Notes under the pieces: model-generated | What the model saw: the letters and a program-made list of their open reading frames with translations, nothing else | What the model was told of the DNA's origin: nothing | Databases searched by the model: none | Source of the DNA: Pirellulaceae bacterium | Lineage (GTDB): Bacteria; Planctomycetota; Planctomycetia; Pirellulales; Pirellulaceae | Direction: 5' to 3' | Assembly (NCBI GenBank): GCA_028280445.1 | Contig: JANQLU010000135.1 | Location: forward strand, 1-44,452 | Length of the DNA: 44,452 nucleotides | Part shown: piece after piece, positions 32,924 through 40,776 of the stretch | Layout of the letters: each line of letters starts with the position of its first letter | Position numbering within the stretch: the first letter of the stretch is position 1 | Program-made: the position numbers and the translations under genes

Positions 32924-33022
32924 CGATCAAGTTGTCAGGCCGGAGTCCTCGGTCTGTCAATTTAGTTGATCGAACAGCGAAAATTTGCGCGCGAATTTTT
33001 CACAAAATCCAAAAATGGTTAT

Positions 33023-33036
33023 AAAAACGCGTTTTT
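33023..33036. promoter_or_regulatory. Palindrome upstream of the sigma operon
   Basis: AAAAACGCGTTTTT is a perfect 14-base palindrome between the acnA stop and the start of the sigma operon. It could be a binding site or part of an acnA terminator together with the nearby AGTGC/GCACT stem. Neither use is shown. Confidence 0.3.
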
Positions 33037-33048
33037 CCAGTGCCAGCA

Positions 33049-35757
33049 CTAGTCGTTGAGCAGATTTCTCAGCACGGTTTGCAAAATACCGCCGTTGCGG
33101 TAGTAGTCCATTTCGACCGGCGTGTCGATGCGAACAATCGCCTTGAATCGGGTTTCCGTACCATCGTCCCGCCGAGCAACGACTTCGATTTCGCTACGCG
33201 GCTGGAGATCGTCCGACAGCGTTGGAATATCAAACGTTTCTTCGCCGGTCAGGCCAACTGACTGCCAAGTGCTCCCATCTGCAAATTGGAGCGGCAACAC
33301 GCCCATGCCCACCAAATTGCTTCGATGAATACGTTCGTAGCTGGCGGCAATGACAGCTTTGACACCCATCAGCATCGTGCCTTTGGCGGCCCAGTCGCGG
33401 CTGCTACCCGTTCCGTATTCAGCGCCCGCCAAGACAACCAGCGGAGTATCCGCCGATTTGTACTTCATCGCTGCGTCGTAGATGGTTGTGACATCGCCAT
33501 CGGGAATCATCCGAGTGAATCCGCCTTCGGTGCCCGGTGCAAGTTGGTTTCGGATGCGAATATTGGCGAATGTACCGCGGAGCATCACGCGATCGTTTCC
33601 ACGTCGTGACCCGTAGCTATTGAAGTTGCGCGGTTGGACTCCATGTTCCTGCAGATACAAACCGGCAGGACCATCTTTGGAAATGGCACCAGCCGGTGAA
33701 ATGTGATCGGTTGTGACCGAGTCGCCCAGCAAAGCCAAACAACGCGCGCCAACAACTGGTTCGATTGGTTTGACCTCGGGAGTCAGGTCGACCATGAACG
33801 GAGGTTCCTGGATATAAGTACTGGAATCGGTCCACTCGTAAATGTCACCGTCGCCGACAGCAATCGCATTCCAAGTTTCATTCGAAGTAAACGCGCCGGC
33901 GTATTGTTGCTGGAACATTTCAGCCGAAATCGATGATTGAACCACGTCGTGAATCTGTTCTTGCGTTGGCCAAATATCACTCAACATCACGTCGTTGCCC
34001 GACGAATCTGTTCCAATCGGTTCGGTGATCAGATCGATATCGGTAGTTCCCGCCAACGCATATGCGACGACCAGTGGCGGACTAGCCAAGTAGTTTGCTT
34101 TGGTATGCGGATTGACACGTCCTTCGAAATTTCGATTACCGCTGAGAACCGATGAGGCAACCAAATCGCCAGAAGTTATCGCGTTGGCGACCGGTTCGGG
34201 CAGCGGTCCACTATTGCCGATACAGGACGTGCAGCCATAGCCGACGGTGTGGAATCCTAATTTTTCCAGGGCATCCGTCAGACCCGCTTTGTCCAGATAA
34301 TCGGTGACGACTCGTGAGCCAGGTGCGAGGCTGGTTTTGACATAGGATTGAACGGTTAGTCCTTTTTCGACCGCATTTTTTGCCAGCAAGCCAGCGGCGA
34401 CCATCACGGACGGGTTGCTGGTGTTCGTACAACTGGTGATCGCCGCGATGACGACAGCACCGTGGCCAATTTGCGAGGAATGACCGTTGTCCTGGACGGT
34501 CGAGGTTTTGGAAAGGGCCTCGGAATCCAGTGCGAATCCTCGCTCAGCGACTGGCGCGACTAACGATTCATTAAAGGAAGTTTTCATGTCCGACAGTGCG
34601 ATACGATCCTGAGGTCGTTTAGGACCGGCCAGTGACGGCTCGACCGTCGACAGATCTAATTTCAGTGTTTTTGTATAAGTTGGAACTGTTGCATCTGCTG
34701 TTCTGAACATCCCTTGGGCTCGGGTGTAGTTTTCGACCAATTTGACTTCGTCGTCGGTCCGCCCGGTACGCGAAAGGTAATCGAGTGTGTTGGCATCGAT
34801 TGGAAAATAACCCATGGTTGCACCGTACTCCGGCGCCATATTGGCCACTGTGGCTCGATCGGCCAGCGGCATTCCATCAACACCATCGCCGTAAAATTCG
34901 ACGAATTTTCCGACCACGCCTTCGGCACGCAGCATTTCGGTTGCCGTCAGTACCATGTCGGTTGCCGTCGCACCGGCTGGTAATTTGCCAACCATCTCGA
35001 ATCCGACGACTTCCGGCATCAGCATGTAAATCGGTTGTCCCAGCATCGCCGCTTCGGCTTCGATCCCTCCGACTCCCCAACCTAAAACTCCCAGTCCGTT
35101 AATCATCGTTGTATGAGAATCGGTTCCGACCAAGGTATCGGGGACCGCAATTTTTCCCTCGGCGTCTTCGCGTAGAAAAACACACTTAGCCAAAAATTCG
35201 AGATTTACCTGGTGAACGATGCCAACATTCGGAGGCACGACTCGGAAACTATCGAACGCTTGTTGGCCCCAACGTAAAAATTCGTAGCGTTCACGGTTTC
35301 GTTCGAATTCCAGTTCCACGTTGGTCGCCAGTGCCTCGCGCGAGCCAAATCGATCGACCTGAACGCTGTGGTCAATCACGAGGTCGACCGGGATCAGCGG
35401 ATTGATTTTCTTGGGATCTCCGCCCAAGCGGTGCATTGCTGAACGCATGGCGGCGAGATCGACGACCGCTGGAACACCGGTAAAATCTTGCAGGACGACG
35501 CGTGCGGGTTTGAACGGGATTTCGACCTTGGCTGGATTTGCCGCATCCCAATTAGCGAGGTTTTCAACATCTTTTTTTTCGACAATTTGTTCGTCGCAAT
35601 TGCGGAGCAACGACTCAAGCAACAGGCGAATAGAGTAGGGCAGTTTATCGAGATGTCCAATATTTTGATCGCTCAGCGTCGAAAGCCTAAAAAGTGCAGC
35701 TTGGCCATTACCGGTGTCAAAGCTTGAGCGGGCGCCAAATGGGTCTTGAGTAGGCAT
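33049..35757 (-). CDS. acnA: Aconitate hydratase A
   Basis: A 902-residue aconitase of the AcnA/IRP1 type, converting citrate to isocitrate in the TCA cycle through a [4Fe-4S] cluster. The cluster cysteines are seen at about residue 439 (TSCTNTSNPS) and 507/510 (GYGCTSCIGNSGPL). Other family motifs include VLQDFTGVPAVVDLAAMR, DLVIDHSVQVD, GTDSHTTMINGLGVLGWGVGGIEAEAAMLG and, in the C-terminal swivel domain, FNSYGSRRGNDRVMLRGTFANIRIRN and YGTGSSRDWAAKG. It is complete. The ATG at 35757 is in the expected place. It is divergent from the antiporter gene; the 165-base region between them holds no repeat. Confidence 0.97.
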   Translation of the reverse strand: MPTQDPFGARSSFDTGNGQAALFRLSTLSDQNIGHLDKLPYSIRLLLESLLRNCDEQIVEKKDVENLANWDAANPAKVEIPFKPARVVLQDFTGVPAVVDLAAMRSAMHRLGGDPKKINPLIPVDLVIDHSVQVDRFGSREALATNVELEFERNRERYEFLRWGQQAFDSFRVVPPNVGIVHQVNLEFLAKCVFLREDAEGKIAVPDTLVGTDSHTTMINGLGVLGWGVGGIEAEAAMLGQPIYMLMPEVVGFEMVGKLPAGATATDMVLTATEMLRAEGVVGKFVEFYGDGVDGMPLADRATVANMAPEYGATMGYFPIDANTLDYLSRTGRTDDEVKLVENYTRAQGMFRTADATVPTYTKTLKLDLSTVEPSLAGPKRPQDRIALSDMKTSFNESLVAPVAERGFALDSEALSKTSTVQDNGHSSQIGHGAVVIAAITSCTNTSNPSVMVAAGLLAKNAVEKGLTVQSYVKTSLAPGSRVVTDYLDKAGLTDALEKLGFHTVGYGCTSCIGNSGPLPEPVANAITSGDLVASSVLSGNRNFEGRVNPHTKANYLASPPLVVAYALAGTTDIDLITEPIGTDSSGNDVMLSDIWPTQEQIHDVVQSSISAEMFQQQYAGAFTSNETWNAIAVGDGDIYEWTDSSTYIQEPPFMVDLTPEVKPIEPVVGARCLALLGDSVTTDHISPAGAISKDGPAGLYLQEHGVQPRNFNSYGSRRGNDRVMLRGTFANIRIRNQLAPGTEGGFTRMIPDGDVTTIYDAAMKYKSADTPLVVLAGAEYGTGSSRDWAAKGTMLMGVKAVIAASYERIHRSNLVGMGVLPLQFADGSTWQSVGLTGEETFDIPTLSDDLQPRSEIEVVARRDDGTETRFKAIVRIDTPVEMDYYRNGGILQTVLRNLLND

Positions 35758-35922
35758 ATTTGTCCCAGAAATGTATCTTTTGTCTAGCGTTTCAAGATAA
35801 GTTTCCGTCTGAGCCAGCCCCCTGTCAACTCCGACTTGATTTATCCGGCAAAGGTCTCTAGTCGGGGTTTCAAATCGGCGTTGTGTTCGTAAGAATCTGT
35901 TTTACGAATTGATGTTTCTGTG

Positions 35923-37518
35923 ATGGCGACTGCGGCTGTGTTATTGGCATCCGGGCAAGTGCCCGTTGGAATTACTGTTCTATTTTCGCTGCTCCTGGTT
36001 GGGCTGATTGTTTGTCTTGCGCTTGAGGAAAAACTACACGCCAAAAAATCGATCATCGCCGGTTCATTTGCCGTTGTCTGCCTGTTTTTGGGAACTTTGA
36101 CCGGCATTTTTCATTTCACTGATTACGTTGTGGTCGAATCCGATCGTGTCAAAGCGCCTGACCAAGAGATCGAGCTGCAGATCGAAAAAGATTCCAAGGG
36201 CGAAAATACGGAAACGGTCAAAATTGGCGGCCAGTCAACCGAATCGGCTGAAAATTCGGAAGACGACGAGTCCGTTCAATCGGATTCCTCGAAGTTGCAT
36301 TTTGGCGGGTACGAAATCAGCATGCCCGTTTACATCCCCGGAATCGATTGGAGCGTGATCGCCATTATTCTCGGGTCAAGTCTGTTTGTGGATGTTACCA
36401 GCCGATCGGGTTTATTTAGTTGGATTGCGATTCGGGTAACAAAACTTTCTCGCGGCGATCCGGTCCGTTTGTTGTATTTTTACGGCATCATGACTGTCGT
36501 GTTTTCGGCAGTTCTCAATAACGTCACGGCCATGATCATCGTGGGTTCGTTGACGGTCGTGTCGCTGGACAAACTGCAACAAAATGAAAAACTGTTAGGC
36601 TTTCTACTAATCGAAGGGCTGTTGACCAATATTGGCGGGTTGCTGACCCTGATTAGCAGTGTTCCTAATATTATTGTGGGGACAACGGCGGAAATCAGTT
36701 TTGCCAAATTTTTACTTGTCGCGGCGCCGTATGTGATCGTGGCCACGATATTGACACTCTGGCTGGGAGCCTGGTTTTTCAAGATTAAACCGATCCGGGA
36801 TAAGCGCGAAATGGTTCGCGCGCGACGCCTGGTCGAAGGGTTTGATGAAAATGATGGCATCAACAGCTGGACTTTTTTCAGATTTTCAGCGATCTCCTTG
36901 GGCGTATTTGTATTATTGATTGCCGGTGCGTCGTCATTGCCCGTCATTAACAAATTGGGCATGGGGTTTGTGGCGCTGTCGATGGCAACGGTCATGTTGC
37001 TGGCGTTTCGCAGCGAAGTCGATCGATTTTATAAGGCGGTGGATTGGGACCTGCTGGGGTTTTTCATGGCGCTGTTTGTTGTTATTTACGTGATGGAACA
37101 CGCCGGTGTGTTGCACGCGATTGGAGGATTGCTCCAAGTTGTTCTGCTGGGGGTTTCCGATAATCCGGCAAATCGGCTAGATTCGATTACTCTCCTGTTG
37201 GGGGCGGCGGGTTTCAGCAGCGTGACTGACAACATTCCACTAGCGGCGATGTTGGCGAGTATTTTAAAAGACTTGGGGGCACCGAACGATTCGTCGTTGT
37301 GGTGGTCGGTTATTTTCGGAGCGAACTTGGGAGGCAATTTGACACCGATCGGTTCCGCGTCGACATTAGTGGCGGTCACGATTATGCATAAACATCAAGT
37401 CTCGATGTCGTTTATCAAATTCGTCAAATATTCCATCGGCTTTGCCGCCGCACAAATCCTGTTGGCCATTATTTATGTCGTTGTTTTTGTGCCGCTGATT
37501 CAACGATTTACAAATTAG
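35923..37518 (+). CDS. NhaD/ArsB-type ion transporter
   Basis: A 531-residue membrane protein of the ArsB/NhaD/CitM superfamily, probably a sodium/proton antiporter. About 11-13 helices are visible. The conserved core includes LNNVTAMIIVGSLTVVSL, GLLTNIGGLLTLISSVPNIIVGT, FSSVTDNIPLAAML and FGANLGGNLTPIGSASTLVAV, matching the two symmetric half-motifs of the family. Between the second and third helices is a long charged loop, residues about 70-126, very rich in Glu, Asp, Ser and Gln (KGENTETVKIGGQSTESAE and onward). This loop is unusual for the family. The start ATG at 35923 follows a GTG at 35920; neither has a good ribosome binding site. Its stop is 10 bases from lepA. Confidence 0.85.
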   Translation: MATAAVLLASGQVPVGITVLFSLLLVGLIVCLALEEKLHAKKSIIAGSFAVVCLFLGTLTGIFHFTDYVVVESDRVKAPDQEIELQIEKDSKGENTETVKIGGQSTESAENSEDDESVQSDSSKLHFGGYEISMPVYIPGIDWSVIAIILGSSLFVDVTSRSGLFSWIAIRVTKLSRGDPVRLLYFYGIMTVVFSAVLNNVTAMIIVGSLTVVSLDKLQQNEKLLGFLLIEGLLTNIGGLLTLISSVPNIIVGTTAEISFAKFLLVAAPYVIVATILTLWLGAWFFKIKPIRDKREMVRARRLVEGFDENDGINSWTFFRFSAISLGVFVLLIAGASSLPVINKLGMGFVALSMATVMLLAFRSEVDRFYKAVDWDLLGFFMALFVVIYVMEHAGVLHAIGGLLQVVLLGVSDNPANRLDSITLLLGAAGFSSVTDNIPLAAMLASILKDLGAPNDSSLWWSVIFGANLGGNLTPIGSASTLVAVTIMHKHQVSMSFIKFVKYSIGFAAAQILLAIIYVVVFVPLIQRFTN

Positions 37519-37528
37519 TTACTCCTCG

Positions 37529-39325
37529 ATGAAAAACATTCGAAATTTCTGCATCATTGCGCATATTGACCATGGTAAATCAACTTTGGCCGACCGTTTG
37601 ATCCAAAGTTGCGGTGGTGTCTCGCAACGCGATTTACACGAGCAAATGCTGGACTCGATGGATATTGAACGCGAACGCGGGATTACCATCAAAAGCAATA
37701 CCATCACGCTCGAATATCGTGGCAAAGATGGACAAGAATACCAATTAAATCTGATCGATACGCCTGGGCACGTTGATTTTTCGCATGAGGTCAAGCGTTC
37801 GTTGATGGCTTGCGAAGGAGCTTTGATTATTGTCGACGCGTCTCAAGGCGTCGAAGCACAAACGGTGGCGAATTTTTACCTGGCACTGGAACATGATTTG
37901 GAGATGCTGCCGATCATCAACAAAATCGACTTGCCAGCGGCAGATGTCGACCGAGCTCGAGAAGCGATTGATGCAGAATTGGGACTGGATCCGTTCGAAG
38001 CGCTGCCGGTGTCTGCAAAAAACGGAATTGGGATCGGCGAAGTTTTAGAGGGGATCGTCGAAAAACTTCCTGCTCCACAAGGTGATCCCAACGCGCCATT
38101 AAAGGCTTTGGTATTCGATGCGCATTTTGACAAATATCGCGGCGTGATTTTGCAATGTCGTGTCATGGATGGGACCCTCAAACCACGAGATACGATTCAT
38201 TTTATGCATGCCAATCGCGACTTTACGGTTGACGAGTTGGGCTACAACCAAATGAAACTCGTACCGCGAAAACAATTGAGCGCTGGAGAGGTCGGTTACG
38301 TCGTGGCGGGTGTAAAAAGCGTTCAAGATATCGAAATTGGCGACACCATTACGTTGTTGAATCGGCAAGCGGAAGAGCCGATTCCAGGCTATCAAGAGGC
38401 GAAACAAGTCGTGTTTTCGTCTATTTATCCGATGAGCACGGACGAGTACATGGATCTGACCAAGGCGCTCGACAAATTGGCGATCAATGACGCGGCGTTG
38501 ACTTATGAAAAAGATTCCTCGGCAGCATTAGGTTTCGGGTTTCGGTGCGGTTTCCTGGGATTGCTGCATCTGGATGTTATCCAGGAACGGCTGCAACGAG
38601 AATTCGATATTGGTTTGGTGATTTCCGCACCATCGGTGAAATATCACCTGACGTTAAAAGATGGCTCCACGATGGAGGTGGACAATCCTAGTTATTGGCC
38701 AGATCCGATGAGCATCGAGCAGGTCACCGAACCGTATATCAAAGCGTCGATTTTGACACCGGATGAATATGTGGGACCGGTGATGGAATTGTGTCGCGAG
38801 CATCGTTCCGAACAACAAACGATGAACTATTTGTCCGTCGGACGGGTCGAAGTGATCAGTGAAATGCCGCTGGGCGAAGTCCTGTTTGATTTTTACGGCA
38901 AATTGAAAATGATCACGCGCGGGTACGGTTCATTCGACTACGAGCCGACGGAGTACCGGCCAACGGATGTGGTCAAGGTTGATATTCTGGTCAACAAGGA
39001 GCCGGTCGACACTTTGGCCTATCTCGTTCATCGCGATAAAGCGAGGGCGCGAGCATTGCACTATTGCGAACAATTGGCAAAAGAGATTCCTCGCCATCAA
39101 TTCAAAATTCCGATCCAAGGCGCGATTGGCGGAAATATCATCGCCCGCTCGACGATCGCTCCATTTCGTAAAGATGTCACCGAAAAATTGTACGGTGGAG
39201 ACGTTACGCGAAAGAAAAAATTGCTCGAAAAGCAGAAAAAGGGAAAAGCCAAAATGAAACAGTTTGGCAGTGTGAACATCCCTCAAAAAGCATTCGTGTC
39301 TGTGCTGCGTGCGGACAAAGAGTAG
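37529..39325 (+). CDS. lepA: Elongation factor 4 (LepA)
   Basis: A 598-residue ribosome-associated GTPase. The G1 motif is AHIDHGKST at residues 11-19, switch region RGITIKSNTITL, DTPGHVDF at 78-84 and NKID at 131-134. The later domains include the EF-G-like segments and the LepA-specific C-terminus (KAKMKQFGSVNIPQKAFVSVLRADKE). Length and motifs are those of normal LepA. It follows the antiporter gene by 10 bases and is probably co-transcribed, an unusual partner. The start ATG at 37529 matches the family start. Repeat E follows the gene. Confidence 0.98.
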   Translation: MKNIRNFCIIAHIDHGKSTLADRLIQSCGGVSQRDLHEQMLDSMDIERERGITIKSNTITLEYRGKDGQEYQLNLIDTPGHVDFSHEVKRSLMACEGALIIVDASQGVEAQTVANFYLALEHDLEMLPIINKIDLPAADVDRAREAIDAELGLDPFEALPVSAKNGIGIGEVLEGIVEKLPAPQGDPNAPLKALVFDAHFDKYRGVILQCRVMDGTLKPRDTIHFMHANRDFTVDELGYNQMKLVPRKQLSAGEVGYVVAGVKSVQDIEIGDTITLLNRQAEEPIPGYQEAKQVVFSSIYPMSTDEYMDLTKALDKLAINDAALTYEKDSSAALGFGFRCGFLGLLHLDVIQERLQREFDIGLVISAPSVKYHLTLKDGSTMEVDNPSYWPDPMSIEQVTEPYIKASILTPDEYVGPVMELCREHRSEQQTMNYLSVGRVEVISEMPLGEVLFDFYGKLKMITRGYGSFDYEPTEYRPTDVVKVDILVNKEPVDTLAYLVHRDKARARALHYCEQLAKEIPRHQFKIPIQGAIGGNIIARSTIAPFRKDVTEKLYGGDVTRKKKLLEKQKKGKAKMKQFGSVNIPQKAFVSVLRADKE

Positions 39326-39371
39326 ATGCGGTCGAGGATTCTCGTTTAGTCTACCGATGCCTGGGGAAATA

Positions 39372-39511
39372 GCTCACGCAGAGACGCGGAGACGCAGAGA
39401 AGAATGTGTTCTTAATAAAAATAAAATTGAAATAAGTCCCCTAACTGCTGCCTAAAAATACCTACATCACCAATCCATCAAACCTCCGCGTCTCCGCGAC
39501 TCTGCGTGAGC
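39372..39511. repeat. Family E inverted repeat
   Basis: GCTCACGCAGAGACGCGGAG (39372-39391, continuing to 39399) pairs with CTCCGCGACTCTGCGTGAGC at 39492-39511, about 90 bases apart, with few mismatches. Elements with this GCGTCTCCGCG core are known in many bacteria. It fills the convergent junction between lepA and the adaptor gene. Confidence 0.85.
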
Positions 39512-39539
39512 CTTTTATAAATTCGTTCCGAGTTTGCAA

Positions 39540-40739
39540 CTAATTGGTGCGGTTAACTTTTGTTTGCGATTTAATTTTATCATTTGGATACAGAATGACG
39601 TCTTCGTCGACAGCCAGTCCTTTGGTCACTTCGGTGTGAGTTTCGTTTTGTTCACCGATGCTGACCTCTTTCATGACGGCGACGTTATTTTCGACCACAA
39701 ATACGTGCCATTTTCGTTGGTTTCGAAACAGCGAACTATTGGGGACTTGTAACACGTTGTTGAGTTCTTTGACCGTAATTTCCGCTTCGACGCGATACCC
39801 ATCGCCTAACGTTTGTAGCCGCTCTTTGGGTTCGTCGAAATCTGCAATGATGTTGACTCGTTGTTCTTCGACTCCCAGTGAAGAAATTTTTGTAAAGGCT
39901 GCAGGTTCAACCAAACGAACAGTTCCCGTCAACGGTCGTTCGCCTCCCCAGTGTTCGATGGTCAGTTTCGAACCCGGGCGGATACGAACAGCGTCGGTCG
40001 AGAGAACATCGATCTGCATTTCCAGGTTTTGTGGGTCACCCAATTCAATCAGTGGTGTTCCGACGCTGACCACTGTCGCGCTTTCCTGGAATACGCGTAA
40101 CACATGTCCGCATACTGGAGCAAAGACTTCGAACGGTTGGCCAGTGGCTTTGCCGTCTTCGGAAAACTGCAACAACGCCGCCTTGGCGGTTTCAAGTTCG
40201 TACTTGGCAATTTCTTCGTCAAATTTCGTCGTGCGAGTACTTTGTGTGAGCGACAAAAACTCGGTTCGTGAAACATCGTATTCGTTTCGCGAAATCGCTT
40301 TTGTTTGGATGAGTTTTTTGGCACGTTCGTATTTTGCCTTGGCCAAATCCAAATCCACTTGAACCTGTTCGGCAGCGACGGCGGCGCGTTTCACGGCCGC
40401 TTGTGCCTGGTCGACGCGGGCTTGAGCCTGTGCTTTTGCTCGGACGTCGAGCATTTCAGGCTCGGCAGGCAAAATGACGGCGATGCGATATTTTTCATCA
40501 CAAATTTCGTAGCCCGGTTTGAGTTCGATCCTTGAAAGCCGACCGGCCACTGGCGTTGAGACGATATATTTTTCACGAATTCGTGTCTTGCCGTCCTCGC
40601 GGACGGTGATTCGCAAATCGCTGCGGCTGACTTTTGCCGTCTCGACGTCGATCGGTTTTGGTCGAAACGCCATGACGCCCACAATGATCAGGGCAATAAA
40701 AACAAATGTCCAAATGAGAGTTTTAATGGAAAATTTCAT
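39540..40739 (-). CDS. HlyD/MacA-type periplasmic adaptor
   Basis: A 399-residue membrane-fusion adaptor. One N-terminal membrane helix (LIWTFVFIALIIVGVMAF) is followed by a barrel/lipoyl part (KYIVSTPVAGRLSRIELKPGYEI), a long coiled-coil hairpin (about residues 95-200: KAQAQARVDQAQAAVKRAAVAAEQ and onward), the returning lipoyl half (FEVFAPVCGHVLRVFQESATVVSVGTPLIELGD), and beta-barrel and membrane-proximal domains. It would bridge the ABC permease to an outer component. It is the last gene of a three-gene operon (ATPase, permease, adaptor). The gap to the permease stop is 37 bases. Confidence 0.9.
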   Translation of the reverse strand: MKFSIKTLIWTFVFIALIIVGVMAFRPKPIDVETAKVSRSDLRITVREDGKTRIREKYIVSTPVAGRLSRIELKPGYEICDEKYRIAVILPAEPEMLDVRAKAQAQARVDQAQAAVKRAAVAAEQVQVDLDLAKAKYERAKKLIQTKAISRNEYDVSRTEFLSLTQSTRTTKFDEEIAKYELETAKAALLQFSEDGKATGQPFEVFAPVCGHVLRVFQESATVVSVGTPLIELGDPQNLEMQIDVLSTDAVRIRPGSKLTIEHWGGERPLTGTVRLVEPAAFTKISSLGVEEQRVNIIADFDEPKERLQTLGDGYRVEAEITVKELNNVLQVPNSSLFRNQRKWHVFVVENNVAVMKEVSIGEQNETHTEVTKGLAVDEDVILYPNDKIKSQTKVNRTN

Positions 40740-40776
40740 GATATTTTTAATGGGTTCAATGTGTTTTGAATCGCGT

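Noticed and set aside
32940..32990. TTGACA as a -35 box of the sigma operon
   Set aside because: No acceptable -10 hexamer lies 16-18 bases downstream, and ECF operons often use their own promoter type.
39658..40362. 234-residue open frame on the plus strand
   Set aside because: Antisense to the HlyD-type adaptor gene, Ser-rich and without domain features.
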